Part shown: one piece after another, positions 52,424 to 59,662 of the stretch
How positions within the stretch are numbered: the first letter of the stretch is position 1
Layout of the letters: every line of letters begins with the position of its first letter
Assembly: GCA_900318815.1 (NCBI GenBank)
Contig: ONMA01000017.1
Span: 1 to 59,996, forward strand
Length of the DNA stretch: 59,996 nucleotides
Source: an uncultured Prevotellaceae bacterium
GTDB lineage: Bacteria; Bacteroidota; Bacteroidia; Bacteroidales; Bacteroidaceae
Direction of reading: 5' to 3'
Translations under genes and position numbers: made by a program
The notes under the pieces: generated by a model
Told to the model about the DNA's origin: nothing
What the model saw: only the letters and a program-made list of their open reading frames with translations
Databases searched by the model: none

Positions 52424-53271
52424 GGTTGCTTGACAAGGTTATCGGGCGCGTCTTCGTAATGGTCTTTCGAGAAGAAGATGCGGCTGATGCCACGCAGCTG
52501 AATCTTGGCATGACCCACAAAGCTTTGCCAGAGCGACTGTCGGCCGATGGTGCCATAGCCGGTGATGGCCCTGCATCGCCGGTCGCGCACAAAGACTATC
52601 TTGCCGTACTTCTTCAGGGCCAGTGCCATGGAGCCGTCCTCGCCGCGTATGATGTCTACCCTGTAGGGTTCCTTCCTGCCATAGTCGGCATTATAGGCAA
52701 AGACGAGTCCGCGCACGGAGAGTTCCGGGCGCTTGAAGTGCTGTAGCCACAGGAACAGGTCGCGAGTCTGTTCGAAGAGTCTGAGCCCCAGCCTGGAGTG
52801 GTTCTCGTCGGGGAAGTAGCTCCATGTGGCCGACACGCAGGCCACGCCCGGCTTCAGTAGCTGTTCGAGCATCAGCTCATGGTATTGGGGCGGATAGAGC
52901 GTGTCGCTGTCCACGTCGAAGTAGAAGCGGCCCCGGGCATGCTGCAGACCGCACCGGCGGGCATAGCCGCAGGAGTGCTGGTACTCCGTATAGTAGGGGA
53001 TGCCGGAGCGTTGGAAGATTTCAGCCGTGCGGTCTTTCGAGTCGTTGTCTACGCCGATAATCTCGACGGGATATTTGCAGCTTATCTCGCTCAAGGCCCA
53101 GAGGCAGGCCTGTAGGTGCTTCTCCTCGTTGTAGGCAATCACCACAATAGAGGCTAACGGAGTCTCGCTCTGCAATGCCGCTAACCGCTGGCGAGTCTCC
53201 TCAATAATCTGCTCGGGCACCTCGCTGAAGGGCTTCCCGTAGATAGTAAGATATTTGTCGTACCAGTTCAT
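52420..53271 (-). CDS. Glycosyltransferase family 2 (GT-A)
   Basis: 283 residues. PLASIVVIAYNEEKHLQACL opens the domain near residue 38, EIIGVDNDSKDRTAEIFQRS follows, and RFYFDVDSDTLYPPQYHELM carries the D-x-D. GEDGSMALALKKYG is in the usual acceptor-side place. It is separated from the upstream GT2 gene by 353 bp of repeats, so it may need its own transcription start or read-through. Confidence 0.9.
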   Translation of the reverse strand: MNWYDKYLTIYGKPFSEVPEQIIEETRQRLAALQSETPLASIVVIAYNEEKHLQACLWALSEISCKYPVEIIGVDNDSKDRTAEIFQRSGIPYYTEYQHSCGYARRCGLQHARGRFYFDVDSDTLYPPQYHELMLEQLLKPGVACVSATWSYFPDENHSRLGLRLFEQTRDLFLWLQHFKRPELSVRGLVFAYNADYGRKEPYRVDIIRGEDGSMALALKKYGKIVFVRDRRCRAITGYGTIGRQSLWQSFVGHAKIQLRGISRIFFSKDHYEDAPDNLVKQP

Positions 53272-53310
53272 GATGTTCTCGCATTAATTAGTAATCAAAA
53301 ATAATATGGG

Positions 53311-53450
53311 ATAATTCGGGGGGCGGGGGTGCGGGGGTACGGAGGTTCGGGGGTGCGAGAATAGTTCGCACGTCCAATTATCCGCGAGGAGTCTATCCTC
53401 GTACCTCCGTACCCTCGTACCCTCGTACCTCCGAAATCGTACCAATTTTT
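53311..53450. repeat. 8-bp CGTACCTC/GAGGTACG repeats forming an inverted repeat
   Basis: GGGGGTACGGAGGTTCGGGG on the left faces CCTCGTACCTCCGTACCCTC and further copies on the right across about 40 bp. This is part of the 353-bp gap 53272-53624, in which no gene was seen. Confidence 0.7.
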
Positions 53451-53469
53451 TTGCATATTACTTAATAAG

Positions 53470-53630
53470 GTGTTAACCGTCTACCCGTCTATCCGTCTAT
53501 CCGTCTAACCGTCTACCCGTCTATCCGTCTAACCGTCTATCCGTCTGACTGTCTAATCGTCTATCCGTCTAATCGTCTATCCGTCTAACCGTCTATCCGT
53601 CTGACAGTCTATCCGTCTAACCGTCTATAT
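53470..53630. repeat. 8-bp CCGTCTAT tandem array
   Basis: About twenty copies of CCGTCTAT with variants CCGTCTAA, CCGTCTAC and CCGTCTGA. It reaches into the last codons of the glycosyltransferase gene at 53625 and supplies its stop codon (TAG). Copy-number change by slippage is likely. Confidence 0.9.
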
Positions 53631-54665
53631 CAGCCCTCGGCTGCGCCCCAGCAGTTTGACGATGCCGATGGCCACTCCCGAGGGCAGCAAGCCCAGCAGA
53701 TAGAAGAACAGGTTCTTGCCCCGTCCTTCGCGGAACCGTAGAATCTCGCCCAGCGTGGCGGGGTGTCGCAGCCAGGCAGCCATTTCACCGTTACTGAAGG
53801 AAGGAGTAATCTTCTCCTTGTTTTTCAGTATGTTACAGATGATGTAGAAGTAGGTCATCAGGACGATGTAATAGCGGTTAGGCAGATAGGGTTTGCCCTT
53901 CAGCCGTTCGCTCTGCCGCTTCATGTAGTCAACGGTGGCCACGTTGCGCAGTATCTCATCCTTGCCGATGGAAGTGCGTTCCTGATAGTTGCTGAGCGAA
54001 CCGAGACGGCACAGGTAATGGTAGGTGATGTCGGGGAGCAGCACGGCACGCCGGGCGTAGGTCACCATTTCAAACGTGAAGGCCATGTCTTCCCAGAAGT
54101 TGGTGTTGATGAAGTGCAGTCCTGCGTCGCGCAGCATCTGGAGCCTGATGAGGTAATTGTTGGCCAAGGCCTGTATGCCGCCGTACTTCCTGTAGGCAAA
54201 GGCCGCCAGCTGGTCTTCGCCGGGCAGGTCGGTCTTGGGGTAGACCATTCCTTCGGTTACGGCATTGTCGTTATAGAGTTCGATTTTCTCATACGAGCCG
54301 AAGACCACGTCGGCATCCGTTCGCCGCTGGTGTTCCATGAGCAGGCTGATGGTGAAAGGCTCAATGATGTCGTCGCTGTCCATGAAGTAGAGGAATTGTC
54401 CCCTTGCCTCGTCGATGATGCGGTTGCGAGCCTGGCTTACCCCCATGTTGTGGGGCTGCGACACGATGCGGATGTCGCCGCCCCGGGGGTGGGTGGCCTG
54501 CAGCTCCTTCAGAATGTCGAGCGAGTGGTCGGTGCCACAGTCGTCGAGCAGCAAGTACTCGATGCTCACGAAGGTCTGAGCCAGGGCCGACTCCATAGTC
54601 GCCCGCAGGCTTGCTTCTGCCTGATAGACAGGTATGCCGATGGTGACGTCGTATTGTTTGTTCAT
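53625..54665 (-). CDS. Glycosyltransferase family 2 (GT-A)
   Basis: 346 residues. DVTIGIPVYQAEASLRATME and YLLLDDCGTDHSLDILKELQ open the domain; GQFLYFMDSDDIIEPFTISL holds the D-x-D near residue 95. The C-terminal third has a hydrophobic segment (KNLFFYLLGLLPSGVAIGIV) that may sit on the membrane. It overlaps the upstream GT4 gene by 4 bp. The stop lies inside the CCGTCTAT array. Confidence 0.9.
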   Translation of the reverse strand: MNKQYDVTIGIPVYQAEASLRATMESALAQTFVSIEYLLLDDCGTDHSLDILKELQATHPRGGDIRIVSQPHNMGVSQARNRIIDEARGQFLYFMDSDDIIEPFTISLLMEHQRRTDADVVFGSYEKIELYNDNAVTEGMVYPKTDLPGEDQLAAFAYRKYGGIQALANNYLIRLQMLRDAGLHFINTNFWEDMAFTFEMVTYARRAVLLPDITYHYLCRLGSLSNYQERTSIGKDEILRNVATVDYMKRQSERLKGKPYLPNRYYIVLMTYFYIICNILKNKEKITPSFSNGEMAAWLRHPATLGEILRFREGRGKNLFFYLLGLLPSGVAIGIVKLLGRSRGLI

Positions 54666-55810
54666 AGCGATTCAAATAGATTTTTCCACTTGAGGGATAG
54701 TTGTGGCAGGTCGTAGTCGTGCGACCGCTTGACGGCATTGGCGGCCAGTCGCCTGCGCAGGGCATCGTCGGTTGTGAGCAGCAGCAGCTTGTCGGCCAAC
54801 TGCTGAACATCCTCCGCGTCGGCCAGCAGACCGTCCACGCCGTCGGTTACGATGTCCTTGGGGCCGCACGGACAGGCAAACGACACCACGGGCAGACCGC
54901 AGGCCATGGCCTCGACGAGAGCCATGCCGAACCCTTCGAAGCGGGAGCTGAACACCATGGCCGAGCTTTTCAGGTATTCCTCGCCAATGTTGTTGGTTGC
55001 TCCGTTCAGCCTGCATCTTGACGGGTCAATGCCTAATTGCTTCATCTGCACCAGATAAGGCTCGCGGTTGCCCGAGCCGAACACCTCCAACTGCCAGTCG
55101 GTGGTCTTCGCTGCCACCTTGGCCCAAGCTTTCAGCATCAGGTCGAAGCCTTTCTCGTAGGAATACCGCCCCACGGCAATCACCCGCTTCGAGGTGAGCG
55201 GGCTCACCGTTTCCATCCTGAACGACAGGGGGTCGGGGATGACTTCCACGTTGCTGAGTTCCGTCCATGAGCGGGCATCTTCATGGGTCAGCACCACGAA
55301 GCGGTCGAGCCGTCGCAGTTGCTTCACCAGTCCGTGCATCCAGTACTGGGCAAAGAGTTGTTTTGCCCAGTTGGTGTCTCGGTCGTTGAAGTTTCTGTAG
55401 TTGCCACGGGTGATGTGCAGTTCGCCCACCTTCTTGCTGCCGTCCTTGATGTCGCACAGGAAGTTGATTTCGCGCCGCAGGAGGCTCACCGTGATGTCGG
55501 GTCGCAGCTGCATGAGCGTTTCCCCGACCTTGCGCCGGTAGAGCCGTTGCTTGTATAGGTAGACCGGTATTTTCCGCAGGAAGGAGAGCGACCAGAGCTG
55601 CTCGAAGTTGATGTCGAGCTGAATCACCTTGATCTTCGGCGAGAGCGGATAGAAGAAGGGCCTCTCCTTGCCGTCGGTCAGGATGATGGTGATGTCGTAG
55701 TCGAAATGCTCGGCAAAGTAGTTGGCCTTCAGCGTGAGCACTCGCTCCACGCCGCCGGCTATGTAGAGCGAGGGGGTCAGGTAGACTATCTTCAGTTTCT
55801 TGTTCGTCAT
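54662..55810 (-). CDS. Glycosyltransferase family 4 (GT-B)
   Basis: 382 residues from the ATG at 55810; the earlier in-frame codon at 55852 lies in the promoter (minus-strand TAATTTTG at 55850-55857). KIVYLTPSLYIAGGVERVLT gives the N-terminal glycine loop; VIAVGRYSYEKGFDLMLKAW and FSSRFEGFGMALVEAMACGL (E-x7-E) give the donor domain. Probably the first gene of the minus-strand glycan operon. It faces the divergent GT4 gene at 55905. Confidence 0.9.
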   Translation of the reverse strand: MTNKKLKIVYLTPSLYIAGGVERVLTLKANYFAEHFDYDITIILTDGKERPFFYPLSPKIKVIQLDINFEQLWSLSFLRKIPVYLYKQRLYRRKVGETLMQLRPDITVSLLRREINFLCDIKDGSKKVGELHITRGNYRNFNDRDTNWAKQLFAQYWMHGLVKQLRRLDRFVVLTHEDARSWTELSNVEVIPDPLSFRMETVSPLTSKRVIAVGRYSYEKGFDLMLKAWAKVAAKTTDWQLEVFGSGNREPYLVQMKQLGIDPSRCRLNGATNNIGEEYLKSSAMVFSSRFEGFGMALVEAMACGLPVVSFACPCGPKDIVTDGVDGLLADAEDVQQLADKLLLLTTDDALRRRLAANAVKRSHDYDLPQLSLKWKNLFESL

Positions 55811-55866
55811 ACAGAGGGGGTATTGGGGCTTTTCACCTGTGTACCAGTGCAAAATTACAAAAGAAA

Positions 55867-55898
55867 TTTGGAATATTCATTATTTTTGTCTATTTTTG
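55867..55898 (+). promoter_or_regulatory. Promoter of the plus-strand GT4 gene
   Basis: TTTG at 55867-55870 and TATTTTTG at 55891-55898 with a 20-bp spacer, close to consensus. The start codon follows 6 bp later, so the transcript is nearly leaderless. Confidence 0.65.
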
Positions 55899-55904
55899 CA
55901 CGTT

Positions 55905-57086
55905 ATGAAGCGAAAAATATGCTTTCTCATGGACTCGCTGTTCTCCGTGGGCGGTGTTCAGCGGGTCACGGCGGTCATAGCCAAGGCCCTGTCGGGTCGT
56001 TACGATGTGACCATTGTTACGTTCGACCCGCCTGATAGCCAGGACACCTCGCTCTACGGGCTTGATGAGGCTACGCTCAGCTATCGTTTCTTCCGTTACC
56101 CCGAGGTGAGTCCCATCAGGCGGATGGCCTGTAAGGTCTATAGTGGCCTCTACCGTAAGCTGCGTTTGCCGTGGCGGTGGGCCAGCGACGGCTATGCCCA
56201 CAGCTCGTTTCCGTCGCCGTTGCGCGATGCTCTTGCCACTGAGCTTCGTCAGGGTCACTACGATGTGATTATCGGCGTGCATGCCCCGCTTGCCGTCCGC
56301 TTGGCTTCGGTACAGCCGATGTTAGGTCGGGTGAAGACCATTGGCTGGATTCATAACTCGTTCGAGGCACTCTATGGCCCTGGTTCCACCTATATAGGCC
56401 CCGACCTGAAGCGTCATTATGTATATCAGCTGCGCAAGCTCGATACTACCGTCGTACTCAGTCGTCATGACGAGGAGGCCTACCGAGCCTACGACGCAGC
56501 CCTTCATCCCCGCGTCATCTATAACCCGCTGACGCTCACTCCCGGTTGTCCCTCGCAAGGACAGTCGAAGCAGTTCCTTGCCGTGGGCCGTTTCTCCCAC
56601 AGGCACAAGGGCTTCGACCTGCTCATCGATGCCTTCCACCTCTTTGCCCAGCGTGATGACGAGTGGACGCTGCACATCGTGGGCGAAGGTCCCGAAGAAC
56701 CGCTCTACCGGCAGAAGATTAGCGACTACGGCCTGCAGGGGCGAGTGTTCCTGCACCCCTTCACCCACGACATACAGCAATACTACAGCGAGGCCCAGGT
56801 CTATGTGCTCTCTTCGCGCTGGGAGGGCTTTGGTCTGGTCATCGTCGAGGCGATGGCCCACGGCTTGCCCGTGGTGTCGAGCAACCTGCCCACGAGCCAT
56901 GAGATTATGGGGTCTGCTGGCCTGTATTTCGAGAATGGCAACGTGGAGCAGTTGGCCGTGCGTCTTCAAGAAGCCACGCAGATGGACTGGAAGGCCAAAT
57001 CCACAGAGGCATTCGGCGTAGCCCGTCGGTTCAGCCTCGATGCCATCATCGGTCAGTGGGAGGAGATAATCGGCTCTATTATATAA
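55905..57086 (+). CDS. Glycosyltransferase family 4 (GT-B)
   Basis: 393 residues from the ATG at 55905 (KRKICFLMDSLFSVGGVQRV). Donor domain: FLAVGRFSHRHKGFDLLIDA, then RWEGFGLVIVEAMAHGLPVV with E-x7-E near residue 310. It belongs to the same glycan locus as the divergent operon. The last ~48 bp of the gene and 70 bp past the stop recur as a 118-bp direct repeat 1 kb downstream. The gene itself is intact. Confidence 0.9.
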   Translation: MKRKICFLMDSLFSVGGVQRVTAVIAKALSGRYDVTIVTFDPPDSQDTSLYGLDEATLSYRFFRYPEVSPIRRMACKVYSGLYRKLRLPWRWASDGYAHSSFPSPLRDALATELRQGHYDVIIGVHAPLAVRLASVQPMLGRVKTIGWIHNSFEALYGPGSTYIGPDLKRHYVYQLRKLDTTVVLSRHDEEAYRAYDAALHPRVIYNPLTLTPGCPSQGQSKQFLAVGRFSHRHKGFDLLIDAFHLFAQRDDEWTLHIVGEGPEEPLYRQKISDYGLQGRVFLHPFTHDIQQYYSEAQVYVLSSRWEGFGLVIVEAMAHGLPVVSSNLPTSHEIMGSAGLYFENGNVEQLAVRLQEATQMDWKAKSTEAFGVARRFSLDAIIGQWEEIIGSII

Positions 57087-57156
57087 TGACCAAAAAACAA
57101 CCTATCACTCGCTTGTATATTCTCCGCAGGTCGTATAATACAATATACGTTCGTTC
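57039..57156 (+). repeat. 118-bp direct repeat, left copy
   Basis: Begins in the last codons of the GT4 gene (GATGCCATCATCGGTCAGTG) and ends at CGTTCGTTC. It matches 58113-58230 in 116 of 118 positions (differences: GATGCC/GATGCT and ATGACC/ATGATC). Confidence 0.95.
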
Positions 57157-57270
57157 TGGAAATTATGATTTCATAAAAACATGTCCAAGCCTTTTTCATA
57201 CCCAAGTGTTAATTATTCATATTAACACCAAAATAGTTGCCTCAAAAGATAATTGTTGCAAAAGTTTTTG

Positions 57271-57278
57271 TACCTTTG
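57271..57278 (+). promoter_or_regulatory. TACCTTTG promoter element of toxin-antitoxin pair
   Basis: TACCTTTG lies 21 bp before the ATG at 57300. It is inside the longer open frame that begins at 57237, which supports the later start. Confidence 0.65.
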
Positions 57279-57299
57279 CAGTATCTAAAACGTGTTAAT

Positions 57300-57779
57300 A
57301 TGGCAAAAGCTACAATTCTGTCAGTAGACCAGACCGAGAAGGCGGGGCTGTTTACTATCATCTTTGAGGGTGAGGCTGTGTCAGAGTTTGACAGCTTCTA
57401 CAACAAGTTTATAAACGATGCGGAGCGCAGCGACGACCTCCATAAAATCCTCACTCAGATAGACCTCATGCTGAACGTGCGAGGCTTCACAGAGCGCAAC
57501 TTTAGACCAGAGGGTAAGATGAGCGACAACGTGGTGGCCATCCCCGTCTACAAGAACTCCCTGCGCTTGTACTGCCTCAGATTGTCCGACAGCGTTTTGA
57601 TTGTTGGCAACGGCGGTATCAAGCGGACGCAAAAGGTTGAAGAGGACAATATCCTCAACGGCTATGTAATCAGCTTGCAAAAGCTTGACGCACTACTCAA
57701 GGCTGACATCAAGCGAGGGCTTGTGCGCATTGTAAAAACCGAGATAATAGGCACGGACGATAAACAGTACGATATATGA
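57300..57779 (+). CDS. HigB/RelE-like putative toxin of Bacteroidales type
   Basis: 159 residues from the ATG at 57300 (MAKATILSVDQTEKAGLFTI). FRPEGKMSDNVVAIPVYKNS followed by LRLYCLRLSDSVLIVGNGGI is the pattern seen in a Bacteroidales family of RelE/HigB-like proteins that always lie before a small HTH protein. A true member would be an mRNA interferase acting at the ribosome; activity is not proved. The stop overlaps the HTH gene start by 4 bp (ATGA), so the two are co-translated. Confidence 0.7.
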   Translation: MAKATILSVDQTEKAGLFTIIFEGEAVSEFDSFYNKFINDAERSDDLHKILTQIDLMLNVRGFTERNFRPEGKMSDNVVAIPVYKNSLRLYCLRLSDSVLIVGNGGIKRTQKVEEDNILNGYVISLQKLDALLKADIKRGLVRIVKTEIIGTDDKQYDI

Positions 57780-58054
57780 AGAAAGACGTATTAGGAGCAA
57801 GGCATTTCCGCGAGGCTGTGGCGAACACCCCACAGGATATTCGGCAACAGATGGAATGGTCGTTTCGCATTGCCGACGAGATTGACGATGCGCTGAAAGC
57901 AAAGGGGATGACGCAGAAGGAGCTCGCCTCGGCTCTCGGCACATCTGCCGCTGCCGTTTCCCGTTGGCTTGGTGGCGGCCATAACTTCACGCTCTCGACA
58001 TTGGCGCGTATTTCTGCCGTGCTGGGCGTACCTCTCATATCGGTGGTAAAGTAA
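57776..58054 (+). CDS. XRE-family HTH antitoxin
   Basis: 92 residues. Helix-turn-helix in the C-terminal half: KGMTQKELASALGTSAAAVS and RWLGGGHNFTLSTLARISAV, the XRE/Cro type. The N-terminal half (TPQDIRQQMEWSFRIADEID) is helical, probably for dimer or toxin contact. As second gene after a HigB-like toxin it is likely to neutralise it and to repress the promoter at 57271. Confidence 0.85.
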   Translation: MKKDVLGARHFREAVANTPQDIRQQMEWSFRIADEIDDALKAKGMTQKELASALGTSAAAVSRWLGGGHNFTLSTLARISAVLGVPLISVVK

Positions 58055-58112
58055 AGCCACACAAACTATCAGACCGTAGAGCTGATAGAACAGGCGGTCG
58101 ATTTAAATCCAT

Positions 58113-58230
58113 GATGCTATCATCGGTCAGTGGGAGGAGATAATCGGCTCTATTATATAATGATCAAAAAACAACCTATCACTCGCTTGTATATTCTCCG
58201 CAGGTCGTATAATACAATATACGTTCGTTC
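58113..58230 (+). repeat. 118-bp direct repeat, right copy
   Basis: Near-identical to 57039-57156. It repeats the coding end of the GT4 gene out of context, including its stop (TATATAATGA), then continues with GGATTTCC. Confidence 0.95.
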
Positions 58231-58301
58231 GGATTTCCCGATCAGCATCCCGAAGGGTGACATTATATTGATAGTATTTTATGTTTTTTATTCGTTATTA
58301 G

Positions 58302-58332
58302 TTTGACAATTCAGAGTTTTTTCTTAATTTTG
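58302..58332 (+). promoter_or_regulatory. Consensus promoter upstream of ORF6N stub
   Basis: TTTG at 58302-58305, 19-bp spacer and TAATTTTG at 58325-58332: an exact match to TTTG-N19-TAnnTTTG. Confidence 0.8.
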
Positions 58333-58354
58333 CAGCGCAAGAAACAGAACAACA

Positions 58355-58432
58355 ATGGACGAATTACTTAACATTCAGAATCTCATATACGTCATTCGTG
58401 GACAGCGTGTGATGCTCCAAATATATGCCTGA
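58355..58432 (+). pseudogene. ORF6N-domain protein, N-terminal stub
   Basis: 25 residues, MDELLNIQNLIYVIRGQRVM then LQIYA and stop. This equals the first helix-strand of ORF6N-domain proteins (start ...IQNLIY-IRG--VMLD-DLA-LY), which are 150-300 residues long and phage or mobile-element linked. The match breaks after VML, and the overlapping frame becomes the CdiA-type nuclease domain. A recombination junction at about 58418 is likely. Confidence 0.7.
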
Positions 58433-58973
58433 CTACGATATAGCACTTGAACTTGCACGTCTGCACATCTTGACTGGAGCCGACTTCGTTCGTCAGCTGA
58501 AGATGCTGGCCCAATATAACATCTTCAAGCCTGTTGGCAACGAGAGGGATATCTTTGCAGCAGAAGGTAGCCATCGTGACGACCTGCCGCTACTGCTTGA
58601 TGCGGCACGCAAGGCTGTTGCACATGGCAACAGAGTATATATTCTTCCCAATCCCAAAGGCATAAAAACAGCTGACTTCATCTTTGAGAACAAGGGCATC
58701 TTCAAGATGTACGACCTTAAAACCATATCAGGAAAAGCTTCACTGGAGAATAGACTGATGGAGTCGATAGACCAGACAAACCACGTCCTCATAAACGTAT
58801 GTACAAAATACAGCCCACGCTTGATGGCAAAACAAATAAGGCGATATTTTCAAACCAACCCAAATGCATCTGAAGTGCTACTCTATAAAGGGAACAAGTC
58901 TATCTCTGTTATTAAGAGATGGGCAGAACATCCTGATTTCGATTCAACTTTCAGGAGGAAGTACGAAAAATAA
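58425..58973 (+). CDS. CdiA C-terminal tRNase-like nuclease domain, solitary
   Basis: 182 residues. NERDIFAAEGSHRDDLPLLL and HGNRVYILPNPKGIKTADFI followed by MYDLKTISGKASLENRLMES resemble the tRNA-nuclease domains at the tips of CdiA-type and other polymorphic toxins (a D-x(n)-D-x-K core in ADF ... YDLKT). Such domains are usually the C-terminal ~100-150 residues of a large secreted protein. Here there is only a start codon inside the ORF6N stub, an in-frame stop at 58410-58412 and no secretion signal. It may be an orphan toxin cassette. No immunity gene is evident next to it. Confidence 0.6.
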   Translation: MPDYDIALELARLHILTGADFVRQLKMLAQYNIFKPVGNERDIFAAEGSHRDDLPLLLDAARKAVAHGNRVYILPNPKGIKTADFIFENKGIFKMYDLKTISGKASLENRLMESIDQTNHVLINVCTKYSPRLMAKQIRRYFQTNPNASEVLLYKGNKSISVIKRWAEHPDFDSTFRRKYEK

Positions 58974-59157
58974 AAGCCACCCAAAAGGTGACTTTTAAAT
59001 TGGGCAGGGTCGATACGGGCTTACCCACCGTTTCTACAGCTTCTGCTTCACAGGAGAACGGGAACTTGGTGATATTTCCCTTCTGTAGTCGTATTCTGGG
59101 GCAGATCTTGCGAACCCCCGCTTGTACTAGTCCAAGCAATCAGAACCTCCTTCTGAT
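58970..59157 (-). ncRNA. Putative structured non-coding RNA with own promoter and terminator
   Basis: Transcription would start near 59157 (minus strand) and end at the terminator at 58972-58996, giving about 185 nt. Internal stems can be read by eye: AUCAGAA/UUCUGAU around a GGAGG loop, GCUUG/CAAGC, GGGG/CCCC, AUACG/CGUAU, CUACAG/CUGUAG and GGGAA/UUCCC, closed by GCGGGG/CCCUGC. Size, isolation and signals recall 6S-like RNAs of Bacteroidales, but the shape with a leading hairpin is not a plain 6S rod, so identity stays open. A 62-codon frame on this strand (to 59139) is probably spurious. Confidence 0.55.
58972..58996. terminator. Bidirectional terminator between the CdiA-like gene and the RNA
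   Basis: AAAAGCCACC / GGTGACTTTT form a 10-bp stem with a 5-base loop. It is T-rich on both sides. Confidence 0.85.
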
Positions 59158-59161
59158 GCTG

Positions 59162-59193
59162 CAAAGATAGGAAAAAATCTCGAAAGTTCCAAA
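59162..59193 (-). promoter_or_regulatory. Promoter of the putative RNA
   Basis: On the minus strand TTTG (59190-59193), 20-bp spacer, TATCTTTG (59162-59169), a near-perfect Bacteroidota promoter. No protein start with a credible reading frame follows. Confidence 0.75.
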
Positions 59194-59226
59194 TATTTGA
59201 GCATTTATCTTCATTTATTTACTGAT

Positions 59227-59391
59227 TTACGCCCAAGCAGATACTTCCTTACGCCTTGGTGTATGCTCTCTCACACCTTCATGCATCGGACTTTACACTT
59301 TGATTTGTGGTTAATTACGCTGTGATAAATGTGACATCACGGTGTAATGAATGTTTCGTCAGGGTGTGATGAATGCTCCGTCAGGGTGTAG
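59227..59391. repeat. 22-bp phased array of an 11-bp near-palindrome (array B)
   Basis: Cores start at 59227, 59249, 59271, 59293, 59315, 59337, 59359 and 59381: TTACGCCCAAG, TTACGCCTTGG, TCACACCTTCA, TTACACTTTGA, TTACGCTGTGA, TCACGGTGTAA, TCAGGGTGTGA and TCAGGGTGTAG. Linkers in the right half are TGAATGTTTCG and TGAATGCTCCG, the reverse complements of linkers in array A. Read on the minus strand it aligns with 24815-24925. It lies just upstream of the putative RNA promoter. Confidence 0.85.
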
Positions 59392-59401
59392 CGAATGTTT
59401 C

Positions 59402-59434
59402 CGTTCGTTCGGATTTCCGTTCGTTCGGATTTCC
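59402..59434 (+). repeat. Two tandem copies of CGTTCGTTCGGATTTC
   Basis: The 17-bp word CGTTCGTTCGGATTTCC begins at 59402 and again at 59418, and also at 58222 across the end of the right 118-bp repeat. The rest of the gap to 59662 holds nothing that I recognise. Confidence 0.75.
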
Positions 59435-59662
59435 AAATCCGAACGCTCCGAATATAAGCATCTCCAGATGCGCAGTTTCCCATTATAAATGCTCATTTAA
59501 CTCATTAGTCCTCGTTCAAAGCATGCTATGTATTGAGAAGGAATTGTTCTGCGAATAGATTCGATATTCTGATATTTTCCTTGCACGAAGCCATGATGTC
59601 TCGAAAGATGTTCAACGAAATCGTTGCAATTGATTCTTTTGTAAATTCGTGTTAAACATAAA

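Noticed and set aside
57157-58112. Insertion sequence between the 118-bp direct repeats
   Set aside because: No transposase gene or terminal inverted repeats are visible, and 118 bp is far longer than any IS target duplication.
58951-59139. 62-residue protein on the minus strand
   Set aside because: It lies fully inside the predicted RNA and its terminator, with no ribosome-binding site; RNA stems explain the sequence better.
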